Assembly: GCA_023435225.1 (NCBI GenBank)
Contig: JAEYRX010000070.1
Span: forward strand, 1-61,615
Length of the DNA: 61,615 nucleotides
Reading direction: 5' to 3'
Source: Bacillota bacterium
Lineage (GTDB): Bacteria; Bacillota; UBA4882; UBA8346
Of the stretch, positions 49,954-58,750 are shown one piece after another (position 1 is the stretch's first letter; every line of letters begins with the position of its first letter). The notes beneath the pieces were generated by a model. That model ran no database searches. It was not told the DNA's origin and saw only the letters and a program-made list of their open reading frames with translations. Made by a program: the position numbers and the translations under genes.

Positions 49954-52044
49954 ATGCAACCACCTAAAAACAAAAAAGTGAGAATCAAGCGGGAAGAGAC
50001 TGAGAATCAAATGGAATTCGTTGAAAAAATCCTGCAAGCGGCTCCCACTAATCCGGAAAATGATGATGTTAATAAGATCCTAAAAGGTGAGGATGAAACG
50101 ATAGGAGTTAAACCTACTGATGCAAGTGAAGAATCAGTAGCTAATCGGGAAAAGAGTGTTTCCGATCTGGTATCGGAGATAATTCAGGGTGCTCCGGAAA
50201 CCGAAGAAGAAATAGATCCCGAATTCTTAAGTGATTTTCTAGTTGAGACCGCTGAACATCTCGAAAATATTGAAATAAAAGTACTTGCGTTAGAAACAGA
50301 TCCTGGAAACAATGAATTAATCAACGATTTATTCCGCTCATTTCATACCATTAAAGGATTGGCCGGATTCGTAAATCAAAATACGGTCAGGATAATCGCC
50401 CACCAAACTGAAACTCGTCTGGATAAATGTAGAAAAGGAGAGCACAAAGTCAGTAAACATTTTGTTGATCTGATTTTGGCTTCCGCCGACTTTCTAAAAA
50501 GAATCTGTCAGGATCTTAAATTGTCCTACGACGCTGTTTTTTTAAAGATGGTCCAGGAACACCTTGAAGCTCTGAACAAAGAATTAGAGCCTAATGAAAA
50601 CTGGGAGCATAAAGTAACCAGTAAAAATCCGGATTATCAAGCGGTGAAAGTTGATAAGCTAGGTGAGATTTTGGTTACCGAAGGAGTGCCCCCGGAAACA
50701 GTTGAGGAATTATTGACTAAAAAAGAAGAATACCCGGACTTGAAGCTGGGACAGATAGCAGTTAAGGAAAAGAAAGCCGAAGCCCGTGAGGTCATTAAGT
50801 CCTTACGAATTCAGGAGAAAGCAACCAATTTGGTTTCTTCCGAAAATGGTCTTAGTGGTTATACCAGAGTTCCTACTGCGAAGATTGATAGCCTGGTAGA
50901 TATGATCGGGGAATTGACCATCATTCAATCGGTAATTGAACGGGAAGCCGCTAAGCATTTCGATAGTAATAATAATTTAATGACTAATCTCTCCCGGATG
51001 GAGAAGATTACCAAATCAGCCCAGGATGTATCAATGTCGTTGCGAATGGTTTCACTCAAATCCACTTTCCAGAAGATTAACCGGATAGCCCGGGATACTA
51101 TAGCGGAACTGGGCAGGAATATTAATTTTAATTTGGAAGGGGAAGAGACCGAGATTGATAGGGGGATAACCGAAAAGATTTTTGATCCGTTGTTGCATTT
51201 AGTAAAAAACGCTATCTCTCATGGGATTGAAACCGAAGAAGAACGCGTCGCTCTGGGAAAACCGGCCCAAGGTAAAGTATTAATAAGCGCTTATGGGAAA
51301 CGCGGCAGTGTTTATATTGAAATTTATGATGACGGCCGTGGTTTGCCTTTGGAGAAGATCCGTCAAAAAGCTTTGGATAAAAACTTTATCGATCCAAACC
51401 GTACTTATACGGATGAAGAGATTATGGACCTGATATTTCTGCCCGGTTTATCCACGGCTGAGAATGTAAACAATATTTCCGGCCGTGGTGTTGGTATGGA
51501 TGTAGTTAAAACCGAGATATCCAAGATCGGTGGCCGGGTTGAAATTGCCAGCCGGACTGGGGAAGGTTCTACTTTTACTTTAAAAATACCGATTAATCTG
51601 GCGGCGGTTAATGGAATGATCGTTGATATAAGTGGGACTCAATATATCATTCCTACCCTTGGAATCAAACAAATAGTTAAAGCGGAAGAAGCTCAATGGA
51701 TTAATATTAGCGGTAACCGTTCAATGATTAGAGTCAGAGATGAATTGATCCCGGTAATCCCAATTGCTAAAATTTTTGACCTGCCGGAAACCGAGGAAAA
51801 TCAAGAAGGTTTATTTTTAGTATTGGAACAAGAGCAGGTTTATAGAGCTCTTCCGGTGAGAAAAATTTTGGAAAGAAGAGAAGTAGTAATCAAGTCGGTT
51901 GGGAGCGAATTTAGCCATTTGCCGTTTGTAGCGGGAGCTTCGATCTTAGGTGATGGAAGAGTATCCATTATTTTAGATATTGAGCATCTCTTCAAAATGG
52001 GAGATGGATCGGGTAAAAAGGAGAAAGCGGAGATCGCAGGATAA
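49954..52044 (+). CDS. cheA: Chemotaxis histidine kinase CheA
   Basis: 696 residues. Residues 1-85 are charged and low-complexity; the HPt domain (about 88-190) has the phosphoacceptor H131 in LFRSFHTIKGLAGF. Between HPt and dimerisation domain, about 225-285 (LGEILVTEGVPPETVEELL...KLGQIAV) is an 'EILVxEG' helical module rather than a standard P2 CheY-binding domain. The dimerisation domain starts near 302 (TAKIDSLVDMIGELT). The ATP-binding domain has NAISHG near 419, DDGRGLP near 458 and GRGVGMDVV near 510; the CheW-like P5 domain runs from about 545. Ribosome binding site AAGGAGG. It partners the receptors and CheW below. Confidence 0.95.
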   Translation: MQPPKNKKVRIKREETENQMEFVEKILQAAPTNPENDDVNKILKGEDETIGVKPTDASEESVANREKSVSDLVSEIIQGAPETEEEIDPEFLSDFLVETAEHLENIEIKVLALETDPGNNELINDLFRSFHTIKGLAGFVNQNTVRIIAHQTETRLDKCRKGEHKVSKHFVDLILASADFLKRICQDLKLSYDAVFLKMVQEHLEALNKELEPNENWEHKVTSKNPDYQAVKVDKLGEILVTEGVPPETVEELLTKKEEYPDLKLGQIAVKEKKAEAREVIKSLRIQEKATNLVSSENGLSGYTRVPTAKIDSLVDMIGELTIIQSVIEREAAKHFDSNNNLMTNLSRMEKITKSAQDVSMSLRMVSLKSTFQKINRIARDTIAELGRNINFNLEGEETEIDRGITEKIFDPLLHLVKNAISHGIETEEERVALGKPAQGKVLISAYGKRGSVYIEIYDDGRGLPLEKIRQKALDKNFIDPNRTYTDEEIMDLIFLPGLSTAENVNNISGRGVGMDVVKTEISKIGGRVEIASRTGEGSTFTLKIPINLAAVNGMIVDISGTQYIIPTLGIKQIVKAEEAQWINISGNRSMIRVRDELIPVIPIAKIFDLPETEENQEGLFLVLEQEQVYRALPVRKILERREVVIKSVGSEFSHLPFVAGASILGDGRVSIILDIEHLFKMGDGSGKKEKAEIAG

Positions 52045-52061
52045 AAGGCAAGAGGAACTTT

Positions 52062-52182
52062 TAAATTAGTGTACAGTGTATAGTGATAGTTAAACATTAT
52101 TAAGTTTTATAAACTGTAAACCATCAACTATTAACTAGAAAAGACTATCAACTATAAACTATGAACTATCAACTAATTTTCA
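52062..52182 (+). repeat. Iterated-word inverted repeat before cheW
   Basis: Words GTGTACAGTGTATAGTGATAG on the left face CTATCAACTATAAACTATGAACTATCAAC on the right; the gap between cheA and cheW contains nothing else. Confidence 0.5.
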
Positions 52183-52194
52183 GGGGGCGATATT

Positions 52195-52677
52195 ATGGAG
52201 GTATTAGGCGGAAAATTTCTTACTTTTTTATTAGAGAAAGAGATCTATGGGATTCCCATCAAGAAAGTAAAAGAAATAATCGGGATGATGGAGATAACCC
52301 ATGTTCCCAAGACTAAAGACTATATTAAAGGCGTTATTAATCTTCGGGGTAAAATTATTCCCCTGATGGATCTGCGATTGAAATTTGGAATGGAAGAAAA
52401 GGCTTATAATGAGCGGACTTGTATTATTGTAATCGAAGTGGCCGGAGAAACTCAACGATTGATTGGGTTAGTAGTTGATGCTGTTTCGGAAGTTATTAAT
52501 ATTCAAAGCAGTGAGATTGAGCCGCCGCCGGAATATAACACTCAACTTGACGGTGATTTGTTAATGGGGATCGGGAAACTTAAAGAAAAAGTAGTCCTCA
52601 TTTTGGATATTGAGAAGATACTAAGCCGGGATGATATTGCGATTTTAAAGAAAGAAATAGCGATAAACCAAGAATAA
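52195..52677 (+). CDS. cheW: Chemotaxis coupling protein CheW
   Basis: 160-residue CheW-fold scaffold that links receptors to CheA. YGIPIKKVKEIIGMMEITHVP (18-38), YIKGVINLRGKIIPLMDLRLKFG (43-65) and IGLVVDAVSEVINI near 86-99 are the standard conserved blocks. Ribosome binding site AGGGGGCG. It lies between cheA and the receptor group. Confidence 0.96.
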   Translation: MEVLGGKFLTFLLEKEIYGIPIKKVKEIIGMMEITHVPKTKDYIKGVINLRGKIIPLMDLRLKFGMEEKAYNERTCIIVIEVAGETQRLIGLVVDAVSEVINIQSSEIEPPPEYNTQLDGDLLMGIGKLKEKVVLILDIEKILSRDDIAILKKEIAINQE

Positions 52678-52689
52678 CAAAGATATTGA

Positions 52690-53138
52690 TAAATTCGATT
52701 ACAATTGGTTTTTAGGCAGTTTTAGTAATAATGTTGGTGATGATTGTATTTTCATTGTATAACATGACAAAAATTAACCAAAATATGGCTAGGATAATTA
52801 AAATAAATTATCCTAAAATTCAGTTAACTAATACGTTAGAACGATCATTTCAACAAATTGTGCTTAGTATTCACGTGATAGTTCTCTATAACGATACTCA
52901 AAGTATTAATCAAGAATTGAAAAATATTGAGGAAGCCAGAAAAGTATATTCCGAAGCTTATGCCGAACTTGATAAATTACCTATATATACGGAAAAAGGG
53001 CGTCTTTTAAAAGCTAAAATAATGGAAATTGTCAAAAATGCAAAAAGAACAGGTCTGCCGGAACGACGTTCCCAATCTAAGCAGTTTAAGTTGGAAGATT
53101 CGAAAACCAAAGTGGTTTCACCCGAAGATGTTATGTAA
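52690..53138 (+). pseudogene. Decayed chemoreceptor with internal deletion
   Basis: The readable frame from 52731 gives 135 residues: a hydrophobic start (MLVMIVFSLYNMTKIN, remains of TM1), about 85 residues of sensor-like helix, then directly RTGLPERRSQSKQFKLEDSKTKVVSPEDVM. That last segment is the C-terminal tail of the neighbouring receptors, so TM2, HAMP and the signalling domain are missing. Upstream, the frame is broken by TAG at 52713-52715 within the TM1 region, no ribosome binding site precedes it, and the tail ends at VM followed by TAA instead of the full IPLEKDNKF. The AATATGATAAAAGATAATAAGTTTTT just after encodes a frame-shifted remnant of the DNKF end. The remaining 53139-53268 shows nothing else. 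Confidence 0.75.
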
Positions 53139-53268
53139 TATGATAAAAGATAATAAGTTTTTCCATAATAATCCAAAGTAAGAAAACCTAGTTAATAAAA
53201 ACATACAAATTAAATAAACAATTATTCGTAATAATGATACTTCACAATTATAACGGAGGAATGCTATT

Positions 53269-54870
53269 ATGAAGATTAAACTAGGGGCAAGGATTGTCTT
53301 GGGATTTGGATTTGTGTTATTGATAGTTGCAATACTAGTTGGGATTTCACTGAACAGCATGAATAATATTCGAGCTGGAATGAATGATGTGATGTTAAAT
53401 GCCGAGAAAATAAAAATGGTAGATTTTATCCAGCAGGCAGCTTTAACGGTTTCTAAAATCACCAGAGGCAGTATTGTTTTTAGTAATGACCCAACCAAAT
53501 TAGAACAGGAAAGAAATGAACTGGCCGTAATCCGAACCGAGATTGGTAAAGCTCTCGAATCATTGGGTAAAATCACAACAGCGGAAGAAAAAGAACTATT
53601 GCAAAAATATATTGACTCTATGAATATTAGTAAACCTATTAATACACAAGTAACCCAGTTGATAGCAGCTGGTAAATTTACTGAAGCAAGCAATTTGATG
53701 GTAAGTAAGGCTGATCCCTTGATGAGAGAATCAATAGATAAATTAATTGATTTAAAAAATTATATTGAACAAAAAGATAAAAAATCAAATCAAAATGCTA
53801 TTACAATGTATGCAGCTTCTTTTAGTTTATTAATGACCCTAGGAATAATATGTATTATCTTGGGAGCATTCGGAGCTTACTTTATAACCAGAAGTATTAC
53901 CAAACCCATTAATAAAATGGTGGCTTCAATAACGGAAAGTTCAACCCAAGTTGCAGCCGCTTCCAATCAACTGGCCTCCGCCAGCCAACAATTATCCGAA
54001 GGAAGCGTCGAACAAGCTTGTTCAATTGAAGAGACCTCGTCAACCTTACAAGAATCAGCTTCAATGCTCCAACAAAACTCAGCTAATACTAAGCAAGCGG
54101 CCCAATTATCTGAACACACCAAGGATGCGGCTGAAAAAGGCAATAATGAAATGCAAGAAATGATGAACTCTATTGACGAGATCAAGAAATCCAGCGATCA
54201 AATTGCCAAGATTATTAAAGTTATTGATGATATCGCTTTTCAAACAAATATATTAGCCCTCAATGCAGCGGTAGAAGCGGCCCGGGCCGGAGAAGCCGGA
54301 ATGGGTTTTGCAGTAGTCGCAGAGGAAGTACGTAATCTGGCACAGCGAAGCGCCCAAGCTGCCAAAGATACATCCGCTATCATTGAAAATAATATTGAAC
54401 TTTCCGGTAAAGGAGTTACTGTAGCGGGCAGAGTTAAAGATGCGCTATCCGAGATTACTACTCAAGCTAAAAAGGTCAGTGAATTAATGGAAGAGATCGC
54501 CGCCGCCAGCCAGGAACAATCGCAAGGAATTGAGCAGGTTAATAAAGCGATCGCTCAGATGGAGACGGTAACCCAACAGAACTCTTCCAATGCTGAAGAG
54601 AGCGCTTCCGCTTCCGAGGAACTGAGCGCCCAGGCCCAGAACTTGCAAGAGATAGTAAAACAGCTCTCTGAACTGGTTAATGGAAAAGCAGCCCGGGAAT
54701 TAGAAGAAACGGCTCTACACCAAGTTAAACATCTTAATATTAATCAATCGGAAAGAGCGGGATTGCCGGAACGCCGATCTCAATCCCATCAACCTAAGTT
54801 GGAAGGTTCGAAAACCAAAGTAATATCACCCGAAGATGTAATCCCGTTGGAAAAAGACAATAAGTTTTAA
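53269..54870 (+). CDS. Methyl-accepting chemotaxis protein
   Basis: 533 residues. TM1 about 8-30, an extracytoplasmic four-helix-bundle sensor to about 185, TM2 about 188-210, HAMP from about 211 and the cytoplasmic coiled-coil with hairpin tip ILALNAAVEAARAGEAGMG. The C-terminus is a flexible segment (GLPERR, then TKVISPEDVIPLEKDNKF) shared with the receptors at 54973 and 59014. CheR and CheB would modify the adaptation helices. The DNA of its last ~350 bases is nearly identical to the next receptor gene. Ribosome binding site CGGAGGA. Confidence 0.95.
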   Translation: MKIKLGARIVLGFGFVLLIVAILVGISLNSMNNIRAGMNDVMLNAEKIKMVDFIQQAALTVSKITRGSIVFSNDPTKLEQERNELAVIRTEIGKALESLGKITTAEEKELLQKYIDSMNISKPINTQVTQLIAAGKFTEASNLMVSKADPLMRESIDKLIDLKNYIEQKDKKSNQNAITMYAASFSLLMTLGIICIILGAFGAYFITRSITKPINKMVASITESSTQVAAASNQLASASQQLSEGSVEQACSIEETSSTLQESASMLQQNSANTKQAAQLSEHTKDAAEKGNNEMQEMMNSIDEIKKSSDQIAKIIKVIDDIAFQTNILALNAAVEAARAGEAGMGFAVVAEEVRNLAQRSAQAAKDTSAIIENNIELSGKGVTVAGRVKDALSEITTQAKKVSELMEEIAAASQEQSQGIEQVNKAIAQMETVTQQNSSNAEESASASEELSAQAQNLQEIVKQLSELVNGKAARELEETALHQVKHLNINQSERAGLPERRSQSHQPKLEGSKTKVISPEDVIPLEKDNKF

Positions 54871-54972
54871 GGCATAAAAATATGGAAAAATCCTGGAAAG
54901 ACAGTAGATTCAAAACGGCGTTAAATTCTCCAATTAGGTATTTTAAATAATACAAAAGGAGATATATTTTTA

Positions 54973-56562
54973 ATGAAAATAACAATTGCCAAAATGGAAG
55001 GAATCGGTTTTTCAGTATTAATATTTCTACTTTCCATTATTTCCTTGGTTGGATATTTGGCTACCGACAGTATGGAGAAATTAGCAGGTATTACGAAAGA
55101 TAATACTGATAAAAGTATTTTTATCAGTGAAAAAGAAGTGGACCATTACGAATGGGTTCAAGCCCTGTCTTTAAGTCTTATTCAAGAACGTAAATTTACG
55201 GGTGAGTTAGATCATAAAAAATGTGGTCTTGGAAAATGGTTATATAGTAATGAAATTAAGAATCTTAGCGATCCGGAAATAGTTAGTCTTTTAAAGGAAA
55301 TTGAAACCCCTCATATACAACTTCATAAGTCAGCTGAAACAATCTCCGGATTAAGTCAAATCGGTGATAGAACAAGCGCTTATAAAATTTATATTAATGA
55401 GACAATTTCGTCGCTTAATAGAACCAAAATAATATTGGCAAATATTAAAAAATATTTTGACAATAAAACTTCCAATGCGGTAAATCAAACCGCCAAACAA
55501 GCCGTTGGAAGCAAAATAATTATTTTCTCGACTAGTGTAATAGCAATTATTTTGGGGATATTGATAGCTGTTTTAATCTCCAAACAAATAATTAATATTT
55601 TAACAAGAATTATTAATGATATAAGAGTAAATGCAACTCAGGTAGCGTCTGCTTCCAATCAATTGGCTTCAGCCAGCCAACAATTATCCGAAGGCAGCGT
55701 CGAACAAGCTTGTTCAATTGAAGAGACCTCGTCAACCTTACAGGAATCGGCTTCAATGCTGCAGCAAAATTCGGCTAATACTAAACAAGCAGCACAACTT
55801 TCGGAAAATACCAAAGAAGCAGCTGAAAAAGGTAATAATGAGATGCAAGGGATGATGAGTTCTATCGACGATATCAAGAAATCCAGTGATCAAATTGCCA
55901 AGATCATCAAGGTGATTGATGATATTGCATTTCAAACCAATATCTTGGCGCTTAACGCTGCTGTTGAAGCGGCTAGGGCCGGAGAGGCCGGGATGGGATT
56001 TGCGGTTGTTGCTGAGGAAGTCCGCAATTTAGCCCAACGCAGCGCCCAAGCTACCAAAGATACCGCCTCCATCATCGAAGCGAATATTGAACTCTCCGGA
56101 AATGGTGTTACTGTGGCGGCCAGAGTTAAAGATGCTCTTACTGAAATTACTATCCAGGCGAAAAAGGTTAATGAATTAATGGATGAGATCGCCGCTGCCA
56201 GCCAGGAACAATCGCAAGGAATTGAGCAGGTTAATAAAGCGATCGCTCAGATGGAGACGGTAACCCAACAGAACTCCTCAAATGCCGAAGAGAGCGCTTC
56301 CGCTTCCGAGGAACTGAGCGCCCAGGCCCAAAACTTGCAAGAGATAGTAAAACAGCTCTCTGAACTGGTTAATGGAAAAGCAGCCAGGGAATTAGAAGAA
56401 ACGGCTCTACACCAAGTTAAACATCTTAATAATAATCAACCGGAAAGAGCGGGACTGCCGGAACGCCGATCCCAATCATATCAACCTAAGTTGGAAGGTT
56501 CGAAAACCAAAGTGGTTTTACCCGAAGATGTAATCCCGTTGGAAAAAGATAATAAGTTTTAG
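54973..56562 (+). CDS. Chemoreceptor with extracytoplasmic CZB-like zinc domain
   Basis: 529 residues. TM1 about 11-30 and TM2 about 183-203 bracket a sensor that contains the pattern DHYEWVQAL (56-64), LDHKKCGLGKWLY (79-91) and TPHIQLHKSAE (112-122). H58, H81 or its neighbour, C84, H114 and H118 match the His3-Cys zinc set of the chemoreceptor zinc-binding (CZB) family, including its CxxGKW core. CZB domains are usually cytoplasmic, at the C-terminus. The HAMP, signalling domain and PEDVIPLEKDNKF tail are as in the neighbouring receptors. Expected to sense zinc or an oxidant such as hypochlorite outside the cell. Ribosome binding site AAAGGAGAT. Confidence 0.88.
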   Translation: MKITIAKMEGIGFSVLIFLLSIISLVGYLATDSMEKLAGITKDNTDKSIFISEKEVDHYEWVQALSLSLIQERKFTGELDHKKCGLGKWLYSNEIKNLSDPEIVSLLKEIETPHIQLHKSAETISGLSQIGDRTSAYKIYINETISSLNRTKIILANIKKYFDNKTSNAVNQTAKQAVGSKIIIFSTSVIAIILGILIAVLISKQIINILTRIINDIRVNATQVASASNQLASASQQLSEGSVEQACSIEETSSTLQESASMLQQNSANTKQAAQLSENTKEAAEKGNNEMQGMMSSIDDIKKSSDQIAKIIKVIDDIAFQTNILALNAAVEAARAGEAGMGFAVVAEEVRNLAQRSAQATKDTASIIEANIELSGNGVTVAARVKDALTEITIQAKKVNELMDEIAAASQEQSQGIEQVNKAIAQMETVTQQNSSNAEESASASEELSAQAQNLQEIVKQLSELVNGKAARELEETALHQVKHLNNNQPERAGLPERRSQSYQPKLEGSKTKVVLPEDVIPLEKDNKF

Positions 56563-56614
56563 AAGATCTGAGAATATTGCGGATGTAATGAGGCAAACTC
56601 TTGAGGTTTAAAAC

Positions 56615-57424
56615 ATGAATACATTTACAGATACGCTTTATCAAAAGTATTACAATTTAATCTATCAGAACCTGGGAGTTTATTTTAATTCGACCAAAAA
56701 AGATATGCTCCAGGCCAAATTGGATAAATTGTTGCGCCTGAATAGTATTGAATCCTATGAACAATACTATGAACTGCTTAAAAAGACCGATAACCAATAC
56801 TGGACCGAGTTTGTGGATGAGATAACCGTTCATCAGACTAACTTTTTTCGGGAAGATAATCATTTTGAATTTATCCGGAGCCAGTTACGGTTTATTCTTG
56901 ACACTAACAAACGGATTATGACCAACCATGAGATTAGGGTCTGGAGCGCCGGTTGTTCAACCGGAGAAGAGCCCTATACTTTAGGCATGGTCTTAAAAGA
57001 ATGGCTCCCGCCCGATATTAGCATTAAGATTTTAGCGACTGATATTAGTAGTAAAACTCTGGCCCGAGCCCAGAACGGGATCTATCCATTGATCGTCAAA
57101 AAAGATATGGACCCATATTATATCGGTGAGTACTTCGAAAGGAAGGAAGAGTTTTACAATGTTGCACCGGTTATTAAGGACATGGTTACATTTAGGCTCT
57201 TCAATCTGATCGACCCTTTCCCGTTTCAAAATACTTTTGATTTTATTTTCTGCCGTAATGTAATGATATATTTTGATAATAAGGTCCAACAAGAATTAAT
57301 AGCTAAGTTTTTCAAAGCAATTACTCCCGGAGGTCTTTTATTTATAGGTCATTCAGAGAGTTTAGTAAATAAGCAGTCAGGGTTTGAATATTTGCAACCT
57401 ACTATTTATCTGAAAAAAGCGTAG
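56615..57424 (+). CDS. cheR: Chemoreceptor methyltransferase CheR
   Basis: 269 residues. It transfers methyl groups from SAM to receptor glutamates. N-terminal helical domain (1-80), then EITVHQTNFFRED near 68-80 with the receptor-contacting arginine, the SAM site VWSAGCSTGEEPYTLGM near 109-125, ATDISSKTLARAQNGIYP near 140-157 and FDFIFCRNVMIYF near 208. Length and motifs look intact. Ribosome binding site TTGAGG. It is followed by cheB, whose catalytic residues are changed. Confidence 0.95.
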   Translation: MNTFTDTLYQKYYNLIYQNLGVYFNSTKKDMLQAKLDKLLRLNSIESYEQYYELLKKTDNQYWTEFVDEITVHQTNFFREDNHFEFIRSQLRFILDTNKRIMTNHEIRVWSAGCSTGEEPYTLGMVLKEWLPPDISIKILATDISSKTLARAQNGIYPLIVKKDMDPYYIGEYFERKEEFYNVAPVIKDMVTFRLFNLIDPFPFQNTFDFIFCRNVMIYFDNKVQQELIAKFFKAITPGGLLFIGHSESLVNKQSGFEYLQPTIYLKKA

Positions 57425-57505
57425 AAAGAGCTATTAAATAAATTGCTCATGCGAATTACAGTTGTAACGTAAAAGGCTTAAAAATTAGTTGGATGGTGGA
57501 GGGCA

Positions 57506-58540
57506 ATGGAACAAAAAATTAAGGTTTTAATAGTTGATGATGCAGCGATGGTCCGGAAAATTTTCTCCCGGGAACTGGCGAAAGATCCGGAGATTGAGGT
57601 AGTAGGAACTGCTGCCGATGCTTTTATCGCCCGGGAAAAGATCGGTCAATTAAAACCGGATGTCCTATTGCTGGATATCGAAATGCCTCAGATGGACGGG
57701 CTGACCTTTTTAGAACAGTTAATGGAGAATTGCCCAATGCCGGTTATCATTGTCAGCTCATTAGCTGTTGAAGGCGGACCGGCGGCAGTCCGGGCCATAG
57801 AGTTGGGAGCGGCCGAGGTTATCGCCAAACCGGGACCATCATACTCGGTAATGGAAATGACTGAACAGCTTATTGAAAAGATTAAAGCGGTAGCCCGGAT
57901 TAAAAAAGGGAAGAGTTTTTTGGCGACTGATACCGGAACAGCGGTTTCTTTACCGGATAAGGCTAGGGAGAATGCTTCCAACAAAGTAATTGTCATCGGG
58001 GCGGCTACCGGAGGGCCGGAAGCGGTAACTTCATTATTAACCAGATTGCCGGCGGGAATGCCGCCGATCTTAATCGTCCAGCAGATGCCGGCCCATTTTA
58101 TTAAGGCTTTTGCCGAAAGTCTTAATAAACTTTGCGCTTTGGAGGTAAAAGAAGCTGAGAGCCGGGAATTGTTATCGGCCGGAAAAGTATTGTTGGCCCC
58201 CGGGAATAAGCATCTGGTGTTGCAAAGAAATAATGAAGGTTACATAGTAGTTGTCAAAGACGGACCGTTGGTATTGCATCAAAGACCTTCCATAGAAGTA
58301 CTGTTCAGGTCGGCGGCTATGTATGCCGGTCCCGATGCCATAGGGGTGTTGTTAACCGGTATGGGCAAGGATGGCGCCCAGGGGTTACTGGATATGAAAA
58401 AAGCCGGAGCATTAACTTTAGCATTGGATGAAAATAGTTGCGCCGTTTATGGTATGGCCAAAGAGGCAGTGGATGTCGGAGCGGTTACCAAGGTGGTTTC
58501 GTTGGATGAATTACCGCAGGTGTTGGTAGATAACTTGTAA
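57506..58540 (+). CDS. cheB: CheB-family protein with substituted catalytic residues
   Basis: 344 residues with the CheB layout: receiver domain (1-125, phosphoacceptor D57 in LLLDIEMPQMDG) and methylesterase domain (from about 158). In E. coli CheB the catalytic residues are Ser in GASTGG, His in QHMP and Asp in MGNDG. Here they read GAATGG (A167), QQMP (Q193) and MGKDG (D289): the Ser and His are both lost, the Asp remains. The rest of the domain (APGNKHLVL, RPSIEVLF, TGMGKDGAQGL) is well conserved. It is therefore predicted to be unable to hydrolyse receptor methyl esters by the known mechanism, though it may still bind receptors. Ribosome binding site GGTGGAGGG. Confidence 0.9.
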   Translation: MEQKIKVLIVDDAAMVRKIFSRELAKDPEIEVVGTAADAFIAREKIGQLKPDVLLLDIEMPQMDGLTFLEQLMENCPMPVIIVSSLAVEGGPAAVRAIELGAAEVIAKPGPSYSVMEMTEQLIEKIKAVARIKKGKSFLATDTGTAVSLPDKARENASNKVIVIGAATGGPEAVTSLLTRLPAGMPPILIVQQMPAHFIKAFAESLNKLCALEVKEAESRELLSAGKVLLAPGNKHLVLQRNNEGYIVVVKDGPLVLHQRPSIEVLFRSAAMYAGPDAIGVLLTGMGKDGAQGLLDMKKAGALTLALDENSCAVYGMAKEAVDVGAVTKVVSLDELPQVLVDNL

Positions 58541-58542
58541 AT

Positions 58543-58576
58543 CGTCCACGCGAGCTTCCGCTTTACACCTGAGAGT
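58543..58576. repeat. Short repeat, family D copy 2
   Basis: TCGTCCACGCGAGCTTCCGCT followed by ACACCTGAGAG, matching 18580-18612, again directly after a gene end. Confidence 0.4.
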
Positions 58577-58682
58577 TATATAAGCTGGTTTCATCTTTGT
58601 ATCAAGTATGTTTTGCCGGATAAAAATAGGCAGAAAATAAAAATCGTTAATCCTGATGAGATCATATAATAAAAAGCTTTGG

Positions 58683-58700
58683 CGCGAAAGTTGAATCATA
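58683..58700. repeat. Family C arm
   Basis: CGCGAAAGTTGAATCATAAA matches the terminal arm of the element at 11035-11162 and the copy at 60672. Confidence 0.35.
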
Positions 58701-58721
58701 AAAATATTTTATGATATAAAG

Positions 58722-58750
58722 GGCTGTTACATTGATAAACAGCCTTTTTT
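58722..58750 (+). terminator. Terminator after cheB
   Basis: GGCTGTT-acattgata-AACAGCC followed by TTTTTT. The remaining gap to 59013 is AT-rich; nothing recognised. Confidence 0.88.
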
